Below are positions 1-8,193 of a DNA stretch of 64,000 bases, piece by piece. This DNA is from CAZGKX01 sp964525945. GTDB lineage: Bacteria > Pseudomonadota > Gammaproteobacteria > Legionellales > Legionellaceae. A program made the translations under genes and the position numbers. Numbering within the stretch: the stretch's first letter is position 1; each line of letters starts with the position of its first letter. The notes under the pieces were generated by a model. That model saw only the letters and a list, made by a program, of their open reading frames with translations, had not been told where the DNA came from and did no database searches. The DNA lies in the NCBI GenBank assembly GCA_964525945.1, contig CAZGKX010000003.1:10030-74029 (forward strand), given 5' to 3'.

Positions 1-512
1 GGCATGAATCTTTTCAATTGATACCGATGAGCGGGGTGCAAGAAGCCATTGAGCCTGCTGATATCATTGTGATGGCAACGGCGGCGAAAGGTAAGCAAAA
101 AATTGTGATGTTGGATTGGTTGAAACCAGGGCAACATATCAGTGGTATAGGAGGCGATTCGCCGGGTAAAACGGAATTGGATCCTGAGATTCTTAAACAC
201 AGTAAAGTGGTTGTTGAATATTTTCCACAAACGCACCATGAAGGAGAAATACAAAATCTTGGTGCTGATGCCGCAAATTACGTCCACGCTGAGCTATGGG
301 AAGTCATCACCGATCAGAAAGCGGGGCGCAGCAATGCCGAAGAAATCACGGTGTTTGATAGCGTTGGTTTTGCTTTGGAAGATTTTAGCATTTTGCGCTT
401 ATGTTACCAATTGGCTTTGGATTATCATTTGGGCAAAACCATTAACTTAATTCCTAACACGCTTGATGATTGTAAAAACCTATACGGCTTATTGATTGGA
501 GATTTGGAATGA
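1..512 (+). CDS. ocd: Ornithine cyclodeaminase (C-terminal part, gene starts upstream)
   Basis: The frame is open from the window edge (codons from base 3), so this is the last 169 residues of a longer gene. The segment GIGGDSPGKTELD and the later VVEYFPQTHHEGEI are typical of the ornithine cyclodeaminase/mu-crystallin family, in which GDxPGKTELD helps bind NAD and substrate. The enzyme converts ornithine to proline and ammonia in the cytoplasm, using bound NAD. Its stop overlaps the next start in an ATGA at 509-512, so it is translationally coupled to the arginase that makes its substrate. The pairing of the two genes is seen directly; the pathway role is inferred from the families. Confidence 0.88.
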   Translation, partial: HESFQLIPMSGVQEAIEPADIIVMATAAKGKQKIVMLDWLKPGQHISGIGGDSPGKTELDPEILKHSKVVVEYFPQTHHEGEIQNLGADAANYVHAELWEVITDQKAGRSNAEEITVFDSVGFALEDFSILRLCYQLALDYHLGKTINLIPNTLDDCKNLYGLLIGDLE

Positions 513-1441
513 ACCCTCTTAATCAATTGACATTGCTCGGATTCGCATCGGGTGTTGCGGCAAACAATCCTGATTGTGCATTAGGGCCATGGTATCTTTA
601 TTACCACCCGCAGTTGTTTTTAGAATTGGCGTTAAATATTCGTTGGGAGCCCATGATTCATGCCACCTCTGCAGAACATGGTTTAAACGTGTTACCGCTT
701 GTTGAAAAAAAATTGGAAGAACTAGGACGTGCTGTATTGCCCCATGCCAGTAACCGTCAACCTTTTTGTGTCATTGGTGGAGATCATTCCTGTGGAATTG
801 CCACCTGGAGTGCGGTAGCCCATGCCAACCGTGAAAAAGGGGATATCGGTTTAATTTGGATTGATGCGCATATGGATAGCCATACGCTAGAAACAACAAG
901 CAGCCACAACATCCATGGCATGCCTGTCGCTCATTTATTGGGAGAGGGCAAAGAAAGCTTGCATCAATTGTTGGATCATCAACCAAAAATTAAGCCCTCC
1001 AACATGTGCTTGGTGGGTGTTCGTAGTTATCAAAACGGTGAAGCGGCGTTGTTGGAACGTTTGGGTGTGAAAATTTATTTTATAGAAGAGGTGCTGCAGC
1101 GTGGTATAGATGTTGTATTGGAAGAGGCATGCCAGCATGTCAGCCAATCAACCTGTGGTTTTGGTGTCAGTATTGATTTAGATGCTGTGGATCCCATCGA
1201 TGCGCCTGGTGTGGGTTGCCCAGAACCTGGTGGTATCGTTGGAGAAGAATTGGTGGTCGCTTTGCGTTCAATCGCTAAGCAGCATTTGATTTTAGGGTTG
1301 GAAATTGCCGAATTTAACCCCATCAATGATCAAAATCAAAAGACCGCAAAACTAATGGTCAATTTGTTGAAGGCTGTGTATTCTTACCCATCTTGCGCTA
1401 TCGATAATCTTATGGAGAAAGCGAATGCGGGCTATGCTTAA
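509..1441 (+). CDS. rocF: Arginase (arginase/agmatinase family)
   Basis: A 310-residue protein of normal arginase length. All manganese-binding motifs of the ureohydrolase family are visible: GGDHS (His at about 93), DAHMD (about 119-123) and DLDAVDP (about 223-229). A PGVGCPEPGG loop follows, as in arginases. It should hydrolyse arginine to ornithine and urea. It starts at the ATGA overlap with ornithine cyclodeaminase and overlaps the next gene by 17 bases, so the three genes probably share one transcript. Agmatinase or formiminoglutamase is the main alternative, since these share the metal motifs; the neighbouring ornithine cyclodeaminase favours arginase. Confidence 0.87.
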   Translation: MNPLNQLTLLGFASGVAANNPDCALGPWYLYYHPQLFLELALNIRWEPMIHATSAEHGLNVLPLVEKKLEELGRAVLPHASNRQPFCVIGGDHSCGIATWSAVAHANREKGDIGLIWIDAHMDSHTLETTSSHNIHGMPVAHLLGEGKESLHQLLDHQPKIKPSNMCLVGVRSYQNGEAALLERLGVKIYFIEEVLQRGIDVVLEEACQHVSQSTCGFGVSIDLDAVDPIDAPGVGCPEPGGIVGEELVVALRSIAKQHLILGLEIAEFNPINDQNQKTAKLMVNLLKAVYSYPSCAIDNLMEKANAGYA

Positions 1442-2138
1442 CGCTGCTCACCCCGATTGGCACGCGTTTCTTGTTGAAGCGATGGGTGAGATGGACCGTG
1501 ATTATTGGCAAGAATTGGCCGCAGATTCCATGTGGCTGCCAGGGGCAAATAATTTATTTGCGGCCTTTAGTTTACCCTTGCCATCAACGCGCTATATTTT
1601 ATTGGGTGAATCTCCTTATCCCCGCGCCAATTCGGCGAATGGTTATGCCTTCTGGGATGCTGCCGTCAATTCGCTGTGGGGTACAAAAGGGTTTAGCAAA
1701 GAAGTCAATCGCGCCACATCGTTGCGAAATTTAATGAAAATGTTGTTGCATGCACGGGGTGATTTATCCAATGATTTTTCGCAAACTGCAATTGCTGCAT
1801 TGGACAATTCGCTCTATCTGCAAACTGGCAATCAGCTGTTTCAATCTTTTGTGAACCACGGATTTTTATTGTTAAATGCTTCTCTGGTGTATAGTGAGGA
1901 TAAAGTGCCTTACCATGCCAAACAATGGCGCCCTTTTATGAATACGTTGTTAAGCCAACTGGCACGGTATAATCCATCTTTGCAGCTTATTTTATTTGGA
2001 CGTATTGCAACTCAACTTGCTGATACACATGGCCTGCAAAGCTTGGTGGCTGAACATCCTTATAACCTAAGTTTTATTTCAAACCCTGATGTTTTAAGAT
2101 TTTTTAAGCCATTGGATTTATTAAAAAATAACACATGA
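1425..2138 (+). CDS. Uracil-DNA glycosylase-like protein lacking the catalytic Asp
   Basis: A 237-residue protein that follows the family 1 uracil-DNA glycosylase layout. ILLGESPYPRANSANGYAFWD (residues 58-78) matches the family's LGQDPYHxxxQAxGLAFS motif, and LLNASLVYS resembles LLLNTVLTV. A late AEHPYN may stand for the HPSPLS leucine-loop motif. The water-activating Asp of GQDPYH is replaced by Ser (residue 63), and the His after the Tyr is Pro. The protein may therefore not excise uracil and may only bind DNA, or it may serve another role. It overlaps the arginase gene by 17 bases and ends 10 bases before ubiG, so it sits inside an apparent operon. Confidence 0.7.
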   Translation: MRAMLNAAHPDWHAFLVEAMGEMDRDYWQELAADSMWLPGANNLFAAFSLPLPSTRYILLGESPYPRANSANGYAFWDAAVNSLWGTKGFSKEVNRATSLRNLMKMLLHARGDLSNDFSQTAIAALDNSLYLQTGNQLFQSFVNHGFLLLNASLVYSEDKVPYHAKQWRPFMNTLLSQLARYNPSLQLILFGRIATQLADTHGLQSLVAEHPYNLSFISNPDVLRFFKPLDLLKNNT

Positions 2139-2148
2139 GATAGCTTGT

Positions 2149-2838
2149 ATGAAGACAACGGTTGATGCCCAAGAGGTGGCAAAATTTGCTGAACATGCCC
2201 AGCAATGGTGGGATAAAGATGGTCCATTAAAGACCTTGCATGATATCAATCCGGCCCGGCTTGATTTTACTCAGCAATATATGCCCTTGTCAGGCCGCCG
2301 TGTACTCGATGTTGGTTGTGGTGGAGGAATTTTTGCCGAAGGGATGGCGTTGCTCGGTGCACAAGTGACGGGGCTTGATGTTGAAAAAGACGCTATTGCA
2401 ACGGCTCAATGCCACGCTAATGCCAGCCATTTGGCCATTGAATACATTTGCCAGCCCATTGAGATCTACAGCGCGCCGCCTTTTGATGCCATCACATGCA
2501 TGGAAATGTTAGAACATGTTGCGGATCCGTATTTGGTGTTAGAACATTGTGCTCGGTTACTGAAACCCGGTGGTTTTTTATTTTTATCCACCATTAATCG
2601 AACATTGAAAGCTTATGCGTCAGTGATCTTAGTTGCCGAATATTTGCTGAATCTACTTCCTCGGCAAACCCATGATTTTGACAAATTTATCAAGCCCAGC
2701 GAATTGGCTAAAATGGCGCGTATGAGCGGTTTTAATATCATCGGGATTAAGGGGATGGACTACAACCCAATCTCTCGCACAGCGTCACTCAGTGACGCTG
2801 TATCCATCAATTATCTTCTTGTTTGTCAAAAGCCTTAG
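2149..2838 (+). CDS. ubiG: Ubiquinone biosynthesis O-methyltransferase UbiG
   Basis: A 229-residue class I SAM-dependent methyltransferase. The SAM-binding motif VLDVGCGGG lies at residues 52-60, EMLEHV is motif II, and the N-terminal FAEHAQQWWDKDGPLKTLHDINPARL is typical of UbiG. It performs the O-methylation steps of ubiquinone synthesis at the inner face of the membrane. It follows the UDG-like gene by 10 bases. Its 3' end overlaps the convergent proQ-like gene by 32 bases, so the two coding regions share DNA on opposite strands. Confidence 0.92.
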   Translation: MKTTVDAQEVAKFAEHAQQWWDKDGPLKTLHDINPARLDFTQQYMPLSGRRVLDVGCGGGIFAEGMALLGAQVTGLDVEKDAIATAQCHANASHLAIEYICQPIEIYSAPPFDAITCMEMLEHVADPYLVLEHCARLLKPGGFLFLSTINRTLKAYASVILVAEYLLNLLPRQTHDFDKFIKPSELAKMARMSGFNIIGIKGMDYNPISRTASLSDAVSINYLLVCQKP

Positions 2839-3175
2839 CTGTGTAACGATTTAGGTGACGTTGATAAGCATATTTTGCTTGTTCTTCGGTCACCACATCC
2901 ACTTCATTGCCGTACAAATCCACACGCGCTGCATCGATTTTTTGGCAACTTAAATAAGCCGGTGAAGCGCTGTAATAGTTGATGGCTTCGCGCAATATTT
3001 TTTTACTGAAGGGAGGGGAGTCGAGTCGCTCATAAAAATCAATGATATCATCAAATATCCCAATTTTTAGAGGCCTTACTTGTTTGGATTTTTTAAAAAA
3101 AGCGGCGGGAAAATGTTCTACTAGCCAGTCAATGGTGTTCAATTTTTCCTGTTTAGCACTTTGTGGTTGATTCAT
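2807..3175 (-). CDS. proQ: Small ProQ/FinO-family RNA chaperone
   Basis: A 122-residue protein made almost entirely of a ProQ/FinO domain (about residues 12-115). Visible family landmarks are the WLVEHFPAAFF start, RPLKIGIFDDI, the segment from ILREAINYYSASPAYL and the run ARVDLYG. ProQ/FinO proteins bind structured small RNAs and mRNA 3' ends. In Legionella pneumophila the ProQ-domain protein RocC represses natural competence together with the RocR RNA (established knowledge). This version has almost no C-terminal extension. It is convergent with ubiG, overlapping by 32 bases, and transcribes away from the Rsm-like RNA about 290 bases upstream. Domain identity is clear; a RocC-like role is only a possibility. 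Confidence 0.85.
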   Translation of the reverse strand: MNQPQSAKQEKLNTIDWLVEHFPAAFFKKSKQVRPLKIGIFDDIIDFYERLDSPPFSKKILREAINYYSASPAYLSCQKIDAARVDLYGNEVDVVTEEQAKYAYQRHLNRYTAKAFDKQEDN

Positions 3176-3425
3176 TTGACACCTGCGTGGAAATTTTTGA
3201 TGATCTTAAATTATCATAAGCCAATGCACGGGACAATTCTATGAAAATATATCTTTATACTTCATCACACACCCACATGACAGTAAATGGCTTAATGAAG
3301 GGCAAGAGATTTCTCAATTTTGATCAAGAGAATAGCCGGTGCTGTGCAGATTATTTTTTTAACTTATTGAAAAATAACAACAAATAAAATTTTTGGTCAA
3401 ACAAGCTCCAAATATAGTTAGCAAC

Positions 3426-3458
3426 TTGACTTGCATATGTACCATAGTGTGCTAAATT
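3426..3458 (+). promoter_or_regulatory. Probable promoter of the Rsm-like RNA
   Basis: A TTGACT element at 3426-3431 and an extended -10, TGCTAAATT, at 3450-3458 lie directly upstream of the GGA-rich RNA. The spacing is 21 bases to TAAATT, or 18 if TGCTAA is taken as the -10. The extended -10 and the predicted start near 3464 fit the RNA's first hairpin. No clear LetA/GacA recognition palindrome was found further upstream. Confidence 0.45.
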
Positions 3459-3463
3459 TATAA

Positions 3464-3594
3464 CATGACTTCTTAGGATGAGAAGCCTCATAAAAGGATG
3501 TTGATCAAATGGATTTGATGGTCAAGGACGATAACAGGACTTCATGTCCTGAGCAAAAACAGTAGAAGCCAGGGCTAACCCCCTGGCTTTACTT
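3464..3594 (+). ncRNA. RsmY/RsmZ (CsrB)-like CsrA-sequestering small RNA
   Basis: About 130 nt of non-coding sequence with five GGA triplets spaced 11-20 nt apart (3476, 3496, 3511, 3526, 3537), most as AGGA or TGGA. Two are presented in hairpin loops: CTTCT/AGAAG (3469-3473 with 3481-3485) around TAGGATG, and ATCAAA/TTTGAT (3504-3509 with 3514-3519) around TGGA. A third lies in the stem AGGAC/GTCCT (3536-3550). The transcript ends in a strong 9-bp GC-rich hairpin at 3566-3589. GGA triplets in loops are the CsrA-binding signature of RsmY/RsmZ RNAs, and the length is right for Legionella versions. In Legionella these RNAs relieve CsrA repression and drive the switch to the transmissive phase under LetA control. 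Which of the two it is cannot be told from sequence alone. Confidence 0.75.
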
Positions 3595-3597
3595 CTT
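3566..3597 (+). terminator. Terminator hairpin of the Rsm-like RNA
   Basis: AAGCCAGGG (3566-3574) pairs perfectly with CCCTGGCTT (3581-3589) around CTAACC, followed by a broken T tract (TTACTTCTTT). It abuts the stop codon of the opposing L,D-transpeptidase gene, so it may also end transcription from that side. Confidence 0.7.
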
Positions 3598-4274
3598 TAA
3601 GCAACGGCATAACCTGTGTGCGATAAATAATTCCGATCGGGGTAGTAGGCAAACACCACCGAACCATTTTTTATGGTGTTAATAACCGGTTTTGCCAACG
3701 TTTGAGCAATGGACGGGCATCCCCAGCTTCGTCCAGCACGCCCAGCGCGCTTAATGAAGTCGGGCTCTACATACCATGCCCCATGAATCACTACACGGCG
3801 ATTGAATGCATTGTCGTTAAATCCTTTTTCCAAGCCTTGTAAATTAAGCGAATAGCCTTTGGAGCCCATGTAGGTACCGCGTGTGACATACGTTCCCAAG
3901 CTTGTTTCTTTGCTTGATGACTGGTTGGAAAAATGATGGGGGACATCTGCGCCTGAATTTTTGCCATGAGCAACATAGGTGTTGTATAGCAGTTTTTCGC
4001 GACGTATATCAAAAACCCACATGCGTTGCTTTGATGATGGAAGTGAATAATCAATCACTGTAAGGACAGGTTTTTTTACAGCCCCTTTGCGACTGGCTTT
4101 TTGGTACGCAGCCAAGGCAAGTTTAAGGACTTTTTTATTTAACTGGGGTGCTTTCTGAGCCAGGTGGCTCGTCTCTGCATTAAGATCAAATGCAGATGTT
4201 GCGAAACTTGTGCTACTGGAGGATAAGTTGCTGGCAAGTGCTGCAACGGAAATAAGAGTTAATACAGTATTCAT
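3597..4274 (-). CDS. Secreted murein L,D-transpeptidase-like protein (YkuD_2 type)
   Basis: A 225-residue protein with a Ser- and Ala-rich N-terminus that reads as an export signal (about residues 1-27). The catalytic region carries HGAWY (His at about 164) and SWGCPSI (Cys at about 186). This is the His plus S-x-G-C pattern of YkuD-type L,D-transpeptidases, here closest to the YkuD_2 subfamily. Such enzymes cross-link or edit peptidoglycan in the periplasm. The gene is monocistronic. A nested hairpin lies about 80-115 bases upstream of its start. The substrate is unknown; the catalytic motif is complete. Confidence 0.82.
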   Translation of the reverse strand: MNTVLTLISVAALASNLSSSSTSFATSAFDLNAETSHLAQKAPQLNKKVLKLALAAYQKASRKGAVKKPVLTVIDYSLPSSKQRMWVFDIRREKLLYNTYVAHGKNSGADVPHHFSNQSSSKETSLGTYVTRGTYMGSKGYSLNLQGLEKGFNDNAFNRRVVIHGAWYVEPDFIKRAGRAGRSWGCPSIAQTLAKPVINTIKNGSVVFAYYPDRNYLSHTGYAVA

Positions 4275-4809
4275 AAGACCTCATTTTATATACAATCATG
4301 CAGTTTTAGTATCCATCTGCACATGAGTTTACGGTTACGTTTTCACGGAACAGGGCAATACCCAGGATTCATTCCTGACTTATCGCCCTACGAAGTTGGT
4401 GATTATATTAACAAATGAGGCAAATGTAAAATTACCAGTGGTATTAATGATCATCTGGGGAAAATATTAATCATTTCAGAGGGTTAGCTTGATAAAAGCG
4501 TTTCGTATTGATTTTGTTATGCTCAAAAAAATATAAAATTATCCAAATTGATTTGTAATTAAATACATGTACAGTATTGATTTTATTCAATTTATTTAAA
4601 ATTAGTTCTTTTTATACGAGTATGCAAGCTTGAGTTGCCATTTAATTTTTAAAATTAAATTTTAAATCTTCTTAAATTGCATTATTCTTGTTTTTTCATT
4701 GTTTTAAATGACCCATTGCCGTTAAATTCTAAGGCACCACAAAGCCGCGACCATAAGGAAGCGGAGCCTTCCTACGATTATTGGCTCAATAGGTAATTTG
4801 GAGAAAAAT
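4275..4809. other. Long AT-rich intergenic region with two hairpins
   Basis: The region separates the divergent L,D-transpeptidase and putA genes. At 4352-4389 a nested hairpin is formed by AGGGC/GCCCT (4352-4356 with 4385-4389) and CAGGA/TCCTG (4363-4367 with 4373-4377), separated by near-symmetric internal loops. At 4756-4773 AGGAAG pairs with CTTCCT around a 6-nt loop, 40 bases before putA. The middle (about 4440-4720) is very AT-rich. Longest open frames are about 30 codons, and I see no convincing gene. Confidence 0.5.
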
Positions 4810-7800
4810 ATGCTTGATAGACGCTTTTTGCAAGCCCCTAAGGGAATTCGCGCAACCATTAATGAAGCGTATCGTGCAGATGAATTGCACAGCATGAATG
4901 CATTGATTGAACATGCCGTTCTAAATGATGATCAAACTGCCGCTACTCGCGGGTTGGCCATGCGTCTGGTGGAAAAAGTACGTTCAGAACGGAAAAAAAC
5001 CACGGGTATTGATTCTTTTTTAACAGAATATGCATTATCAACGGATGAAGGCATTGCCTTGATGTGTTTGGCTGAAGCGCTGTTGCGTGTGCCTGATAAT
5101 GCCACCATTGATCGTTTAATCAAAGACAAATTGGTGCCGGCGAACTGGAGTTCTCACCGCGGCCAAAGTGATTCTTTTTTCGTAAATGCCACCACTTGGG
5201 CGTTGATGCTGACGGGAAAAATGCTTACGCCCGAAAAAGCGGAATCAGCATTGAGCAAAGCCGTGTTGACCTTCGTGAATCGAAGCAGCGAAGGAGTTGT
5301 TAGGGCGGCTGCGGATAAAGCCATGCGAATTATGAGCAAACAATTTGTAATGGGCCGTACCATCCATGAAGCCATAAGCCGGGCCAAGAAAAAAGAGGCG
5401 CAAGGGTATCGTTATTCTTACGATATGTTGGGTGAAGCAGCACTTACGCAAGCGGATGCTGAGCGTTACTTTAAAGCATACAGCCAATCCATTGAAGAAA
5501 TTGGCACAAAAGCCACCACCGGTGGTGATGTGTATCGAAAGCCTGGGATTTCCATCAAGTTGTCGGCGTTGCATCCGCGTTACCAAGAATCACAATACGA
5601 TGCCGTCCTTGCCGAACTCACACCAAAATTATTGAGTTTAGCGCAGCTGGCAAAAAAACATGACATTGCAATGACGATTGATGCTGAGGAGTCGGAGCGA
5701 TTGGAGTTGTCATTGGATGTGATTGAACGTGTTTTTAACAACGACAGTTTGGCGGGATGGAATGGTTTTGGCATGGCTGTCCAATCCTATCAAAAACGGG
5801 CTTGGTATCTGCTTGATTGGATAGCGGCATTGGCTAGAAGCAAAAACCGCCGAATTATGGTGCGGTTAATTAAAGGAGCGTATTGGGACAGCGAGATCAA
5901 GAAAACGCAGATGCAAGGTCTTGCTGATTATCCTGTTTTTACCCGTAAAGTTTTTACAGATGTTTCGTTTCAGGCCTGTGCTAAAAAAATATTAACCATG
6001 ACCGATGCGATTTATCCACAATTTGCCACACACAATGCGTATTCCGTCGCGCTTGTTTTAAATTTGGTCGGAAATTACCGTGATTTTGAGTTTCAATGTT
6101 TGCATGGAATGGGGACGGAGCTTTATGAACACATCGTTCCCACCCATCAATTTGGTATTCCCTGCCGTATTTATGCGCCAGTGGGAAGTCATGAAGATTT
6201 ATTGCCTTACCTTGTGCGTCGTTTATTAGAAAATGGCGCAAATTCGTCTTTTGTGAATCGCATTGTTGATGACACAGCACCCGTTCATACCCTCGTTGAA
6301 GACCCGGTGAATAAAGCGCGCGATCTATTAAGTAAAATAAACCAAAATATTCCATTGCCCCAAAACATCTTTTTACCTGAGCGTAAAAATTCTATGGGCA
6401 TGGATTTCACTGATCGCGCGTTTGTTGCTTCCCTTCAAGAAAAAATCAACGCTTTTGAACCTGGGCAATGGACAGCAGCCCCGACTTTAATGGCCAAACA
6501 AACAGCACAACTGGAATGCAGCTCAGTTGTTTCCCCACAAAATCCTCATCTGGTGGTGGGGAGTGTTTATAAAGCCACCCAAGATGATTTAGTCATGGCG
6601 TTGGCCAAGGCCCAGCAAGCATTTCCAAGTTGGTCTGAAACCTCAGTGGGTGAGCGACGTGCCTGCCTGGAGCGCTTGGCCGTATTGCTGGAAGAAAACA
6701 TGCCAGAATTGATCACCTTGGCGTGCCTTGAGGCCGGAAAAACCTGGTACGATGGTGTTGCCGAAGTAAGGGAAGCGATCGATTTTTGCCGTTATTATGG
6801 CGCTCAAGCGGAATTGTTAATGGCAGAACCGCGTCGATTGCAAGGGTACACGGGCGAGTTAAATGAACTAAGCTTGCATGCACGAGGTGTTGTTTTATGC
6901 ATCAGTCCTTGGAATTTTCCTTTGGCTATTTTTACTGGACAAGTTGTTGCTGCACTCGCGACTGGCAATTGTGTGTTGGCAAAACCTGCTGAACAAACAC
7001 CTTTGATTGCTGCTCGTGCAGTTGAACTGATGCACCAGGCAGGCATACCTTTGAATGCCGTGCAATTAGTTCCTGGCAAAGGTTCGGTCATTGGTACCGC
7101 ACTGGTTGCCGATCCTCGCATAAAAGCGGTTATTTTTACAGGCTCCACCCAAACAGCAGCCACAATCTATAAAACGCTTGCCTCTCGAGGCGGGGAAATT
7201 ATTCCGCTAATTGCCGAGACAGGCGGACAAAATGCCATGATTGTTGATTCGTCAGCACTGTTGGAACAAGTGACTGTGGATGTTATGACCTCGGCCTTTG
7301 GTAGCGCAGGACAACGATGTTCAGCACTGCGGGTTTTGTATGTGCAAGAGGATGTATACCCGCGTATGGTGTCTTTGTTAAAAGGGGCCATGTCGGAATT
7401 GCAAATGGGCGATCCGCGTTGGCTTGCAACGGACGTGGGGCCCGTCATTGATAATGATGCTCTAACAGGGTTAAATAATCATGTAACGGAAATGTTGAAA
7501 AAATACGAATTGATTTACCAATGCCAATTGCCGGAACATTGCAATGCGGGCTGTTTCATGCCGCCAACAGCAATTGCTATCGATCATATCCACGCCTTGG
7601 AACAAGAAGTGTTTGGTCCTGTTTTGCATGTTATTCGTTATAAAGGTAGTAAATTGGACGATGTTATTGCACAAATCAACCACACCGGTTATGGCTTAAC
7701 CCTCGGTATTCACAGCCGCATTAATCACACGGTTGAGTATATTCGCAAACACGTGCATGTTGGCAATTGTTACGTGAATCGAAACATGATTGGCGCTGTG

Positions 7801-7965
7801 GTGGGGCTGCAACCCTTTGGTGGTGAGGGACTTTCCGGGACAGGGCCTAAAGCAGGCGGCCCTTTGTATCTGCAGCGGTTATGCCATGAGCGAACATTTA
7901 CAGTGGACACCACTGCAGCCGGCGGCAACGCAAGTTTGATGTCGTTGCCCGACGAGTCCATGTAG
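4810..7965 (+). CDS. putA: Bifunctional proline dehydrogenase / P5C dehydrogenase PutA
   Basis: A 1051-residue protein with an N-terminal FAD proline dehydrogenase domain (about 180-490) and a C-terminal NAD aldehyde dehydrogenase domain (about 560-1035). The latter shows ISPWNFPLAIFTGQ, FTGST and the catalytic Cys in GSAGQRCSALR. It oxidises proline to glutamate, passing electrons to the quinone pool and NAD. It lacks the N-terminal ribbon-helix-helix of trifunctional PutA, so it should not act as its own repressor. The ATG at 4810 is preferred over an upstream TTG because GGAG ends 6 bases before it. With the ornithine cyclodeaminase and arginase upstream it would complete an arginine-to-glutamate route. 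Confidence 0.95.
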   Translation: MLDRRFLQAPKGIRATINEAYRADELHSMNALIEHAVLNDDQTAATRGLAMRLVEKVRSERKKTTGIDSFLTEYALSTDEGIALMCLAEALLRVPDNATIDRLIKDKLVPANWSSHRGQSDSFFVNATTWALMLTGKMLTPEKAESALSKAVLTFVNRSSEGVVRAAADKAMRIMSKQFVMGRTIHEAISRAKKKEAQGYRYSYDMLGEAALTQADAERYFKAYSQSIEEIGTKATTGGDVYRKPGISIKLSALHPRYQESQYDAVLAELTPKLLSLAQLAKKHDIAMTIDAEESERLELSLDVIERVFNNDSLAGWNGFGMAVQSYQKRAWYLLDWIAALARSKNRRIMVRLIKGAYWDSEIKKTQMQGLADYPVFTRKVFTDVSFQACAKKILTMTDAIYPQFATHNAYSVALVLNLVGNYRDFEFQCLHGMGTELYEHIVPTHQFGIPCRIYAPVGSHEDLLPYLVRRLLENGANSSFVNRIVDDTAPVHTLVEDPVNKARDLLSKINQNIPLPQNIFLPERKNSMGMDFTDRAFVASLQEKINAFEPGQWTAAPTLMAKQTAQLECSSVVSPQNPHLVVGSVYKATQDDLVMALAKAQQAFPSWSETSVGERRACLERLAVLLEENMPELITLACLEAGKTWYDGVAEVREAIDFCRYYGAQAELLMAEPRRLQGYTGELNELSLHARGVVLCISPWNFPLAIFTGQVVAALATGNCVLAKPAEQTPLIAARAVELMHQAGIPLNAVQLVPGKGSVIGTALVADPRIKAVIFTGSTQTAATIYKTLASRGGEIIPLIAETGGQNAMIVDSSALLEQVTVDVMTSAFGSAGQRCSALRVLYVQEDVYPRMVSLLKGAMSELQMGDPRWLATDVGPVIDNDALTGLNNHVTEMLKKYELIYQCQLPEHCNAGCFMPPTAIAIDHIHALEQEVFGPVLHVIRYKGSKLDDVIAQINHTGYGLTLGIHSRINHTVEYIRKHVHVGNCYVNRNMIGAVVGLQPFGGEGLSGTGPKAGGPLYLQRLCHERTFTVDTTAAGGNASLMSLPDESM

Positions 7966-7988
7966 CGTTTCAAAAAGAATGAGGTAAC

Positions 7989-8014
7989 CTTGCGCTTATC
8001 ATCGTTAGCGCAAG
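7989..8014 (+). terminator. Hairpin after putA, possible terminator
   Basis: CTTGCGCT (7989-7996) pairs perfectly with AGCGCAAG (8007-8014) around a 10-nt loop, 24 bases after the putA stop. There is no T tract, so it may instead protect the mRNA 3' end. Confidence 0.4.
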
Positions 8015-8136
8015 TCCATCTTGGTGACAGCGGAGAGCCCTTCTTGGCCAATTTTTATGCCTACAAGTTATAAAAACATACATTATTGCTCATAAACACG
8101 CGATTTTGATTTTCAAAAACCCTTTGTGTTTAAAAC

Positions 8137-8165
8137 TTGATCATAGGGTGCTGTTCTGATATTAT
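8137..8165 (+). promoter_or_regulatory. Sigma70-type promoter of the GH5 gene
   Basis: TTGATC (8137-8142) and TATTAT (8160-8165) are separated by exactly 17 bases, and the expected start near 8172 gives a leader of about 22 bases before the ATG at 8194. Confidence 0.5.
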
Positions 8166-8193
8166 TCATGACCTGTATCCCACGGGGTAAATT

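Noticed and set aside
3241..3387. A 48-codon plus-strand frame (starts MKIYLYTSSHTHM) upstream of the Rsm-like RNA
   Set aside because: No convincing ribosome binding site, AT-rich Asn/Lys ending, and a length expected by chance in this sequence.
4323..4418. A 31-codon frame starting MSLRLRFHGTGQ between the L,D-transpeptidase and putA
   Set aside because: It overlaps the nested hairpin, has no ribosome binding site and no recognisable product.
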